6,153 bases of DNA from Puniceicoccales bacterium (lineage in GTDB: Bacteria; Verrucomicrobiota; Verrucomicrobiia; Opitutales; JAIRLM01). The notes beneath the pieces are model-generated. The model made no database searches. It was not told where the DNA came from and worked only from the letters and a program-made list of their open reading frames with translations. The DNA lies in assembly GCA_031254835.1 (NCBI GenBank), contig JAIRTQ010000027.1, positions 1 to 6,153 of the forward strand, in the 5' to 3' direction. This document shows, in pieces, positions 5,456-6,153 of this stretch; position 1 is the first letter of the stretch; each line of letters starts with the position of its first letter. The translations under genes were made by a program, and so were the position numbers.

Positions 5456-6153
5456 CTACGCGATTATCCCTAAAGCAGATTTTTTTTCCTTGAGCTGTCG
5501 CCATACGTAGTCGTCGAATCCAGCCCTATTAAATTGAGGTCCATCATTAATAAAAGTCTTCAGCGCCAAGTTATAGCTAACCTTCTGAAAGCGCCTTTTC
5601 CCATCACTTCCTACAGATATCAGGAAAAGCTCCGGCTGAGGAATCCCAGCTTCAATCGCCGCCTCTATCTCTTTGATGGCATCTTTTTCCGAAAAAGTTC
5701 GGAAATTTGATCCAGGATATTCTCCTCTGAGCTGTTCTCTGACACAGTCTGTTTTAAGTGCGTCTAAAGTATCGGCATGGCGAGTATCATTTCTACTTTT
5801 GCTCATGAACCCAGCGAGAGTGGCCAATCTTCCGCCGAGCTTGGCCAACTTGATGCGATCGCCATTCAAGTTTCTCCCGGAAGCGCGCAATGACTTGCCA
5901 TCGGAAACGTCTTTCCCTGGAGATTCCTGCCTAAATGGTTCGCTAGTGAGAGCTTCCTGAATACATCCTCCAATTCGAATGCATAGATCAGTTAGGTCCT
6001 GTTTGACCGCATTTTCTACGGGGCCTTCATGGACCCTCATCAGGAAGTCATGAAGCTTTTTGCGAAGGTCGCCTACTTTTTCCTCAACTGCTTGACCCTT
6101 GCCATCTCGGCACGGTATCATCAGTTCCTGATCGAACTTTCCAAGATAAGCAT
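5456..6153 (-). CDS. unrecognised protein, 5' end outside the window
   Basis: The frame runs open from the window's right edge to TAG at 5456. In-frame codons upstream of the first Met (6121) read AYLGKFDQEL, without a stop, so the N-terminus may lie beyond 6153; a start at ATG 6121 would give 221 residues. I recognise no family. The visible part is soluble and charged, with no membrane segment. An N-terminal, probably helical region (EEKVGDLRKKLHDFLMRVHEG) precedes a middle stretch rich in Lys, Arg and Asp. The C-terminal part has KDAIKEIEAAIEAGIPQPELFLISVGSDGKRRFQKVSYN, ending QLKEKKSALGIIA. The region is visibly AT-richer than lpxD or uppS, which may mean an accessory or acquired gene, but this is only an impression. 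Confidence 0.65.
   Translation of the reverse strand, partial: AYLGKFDQELMIPCRDGKGQAVEEKVGDLRKKLHDFLMRVHEGPVENAVKQDLTDLCIRIGGCIQEALTSEPFRQESPGKDVSDGKSLRASGRNLNGDRIKLAKLGGRLATLAGFMSKSRNDTRHADTLDALKTDCVREQLRGEYPGSNFRTFSEKDAIKEIEAAIEAGIPQPELFLISVGSDGKRRFQKVSYNLALKTFINDGPQFNRAGFDDYVWRQLKEKKSALGIIA

Noticed and set aside
1..6153. CRISPR array, insertion sequence or attachment site
   Set aside because: I saw no regularly spaced repeats, no transposase-like protein, no terminal repeats with target duplication, and no repeat of the tRNA 3' end elsewhere in the window.

Overview
The window most likely comes from a Gram-negative bacterium, because it carries lpxD for lipid A synthesis. It also has uppS for the peptidoglycan and O-antigen lipid carrier, plus several small or unrecognised membrane and secreted-type proteins. 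Base composition looks moderate and uneven: lpxD and uppS are visibly GC-rich, while the two unrecognised genes (1217-2557 and the one at the right edge) contain AT-richer stretches. A PVC-group organism (Verrucomicrobiota or Chlamydiota-like) is my best guess. It rests on general protein style, absence of Shine-Dalgarno sites and an Inc-like two-helix membrane protein, so it is inference and not a firm assignment.

Layout from left to right. lpxD (63-1106, +) is not followed by its usual Lpx/Fab partners. Next is a 446-residue protein (1217-2557, +) with an N-terminal pair of hydrophobic helices and a C-terminal lipase-like fold whose nucleophile-elbow serine appears to be glycine. A tRNA-Lys(UUU) lies on the minus strand (2660-2734), convergent with that gene. 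After a 239-base intergenic stretch comes a 72-residue cysteine-rich membrane protein (2974-3192, +). It converges on a minus-strand DoxX-family membrane protein (3251-3646), and the two share a perfect 16-bp hairpin terminator. uppS (start chosen at 3703, +) diverges from doxX. It is followed by an FkbM-like methyltransferase-fold protein with an apparent signal sequence and a degraded signature motif (start chosen at 4531, ending 5343, +). The right edge holds the C-terminal part of an unrecognised minus-strand gene (5456 to beyond 6153).

The genes do not form one pathway. lpxD and uppS serve the cell envelope; the others are accessory membrane or secreted-type proteins. The most striking window-wide feature is the start-site architecture. 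No start codon has a convincing Shine-Dalgarno site. Three genes (1217, 2974, and the doxX start at 3646) have a sigma70-type promoter with the same geometry: -35, 16-bp spacer, -10, then exactly 6 bases to the start codon. That places the expected transcription start at or next to the start codon, which suggests leaderless mRNAs.
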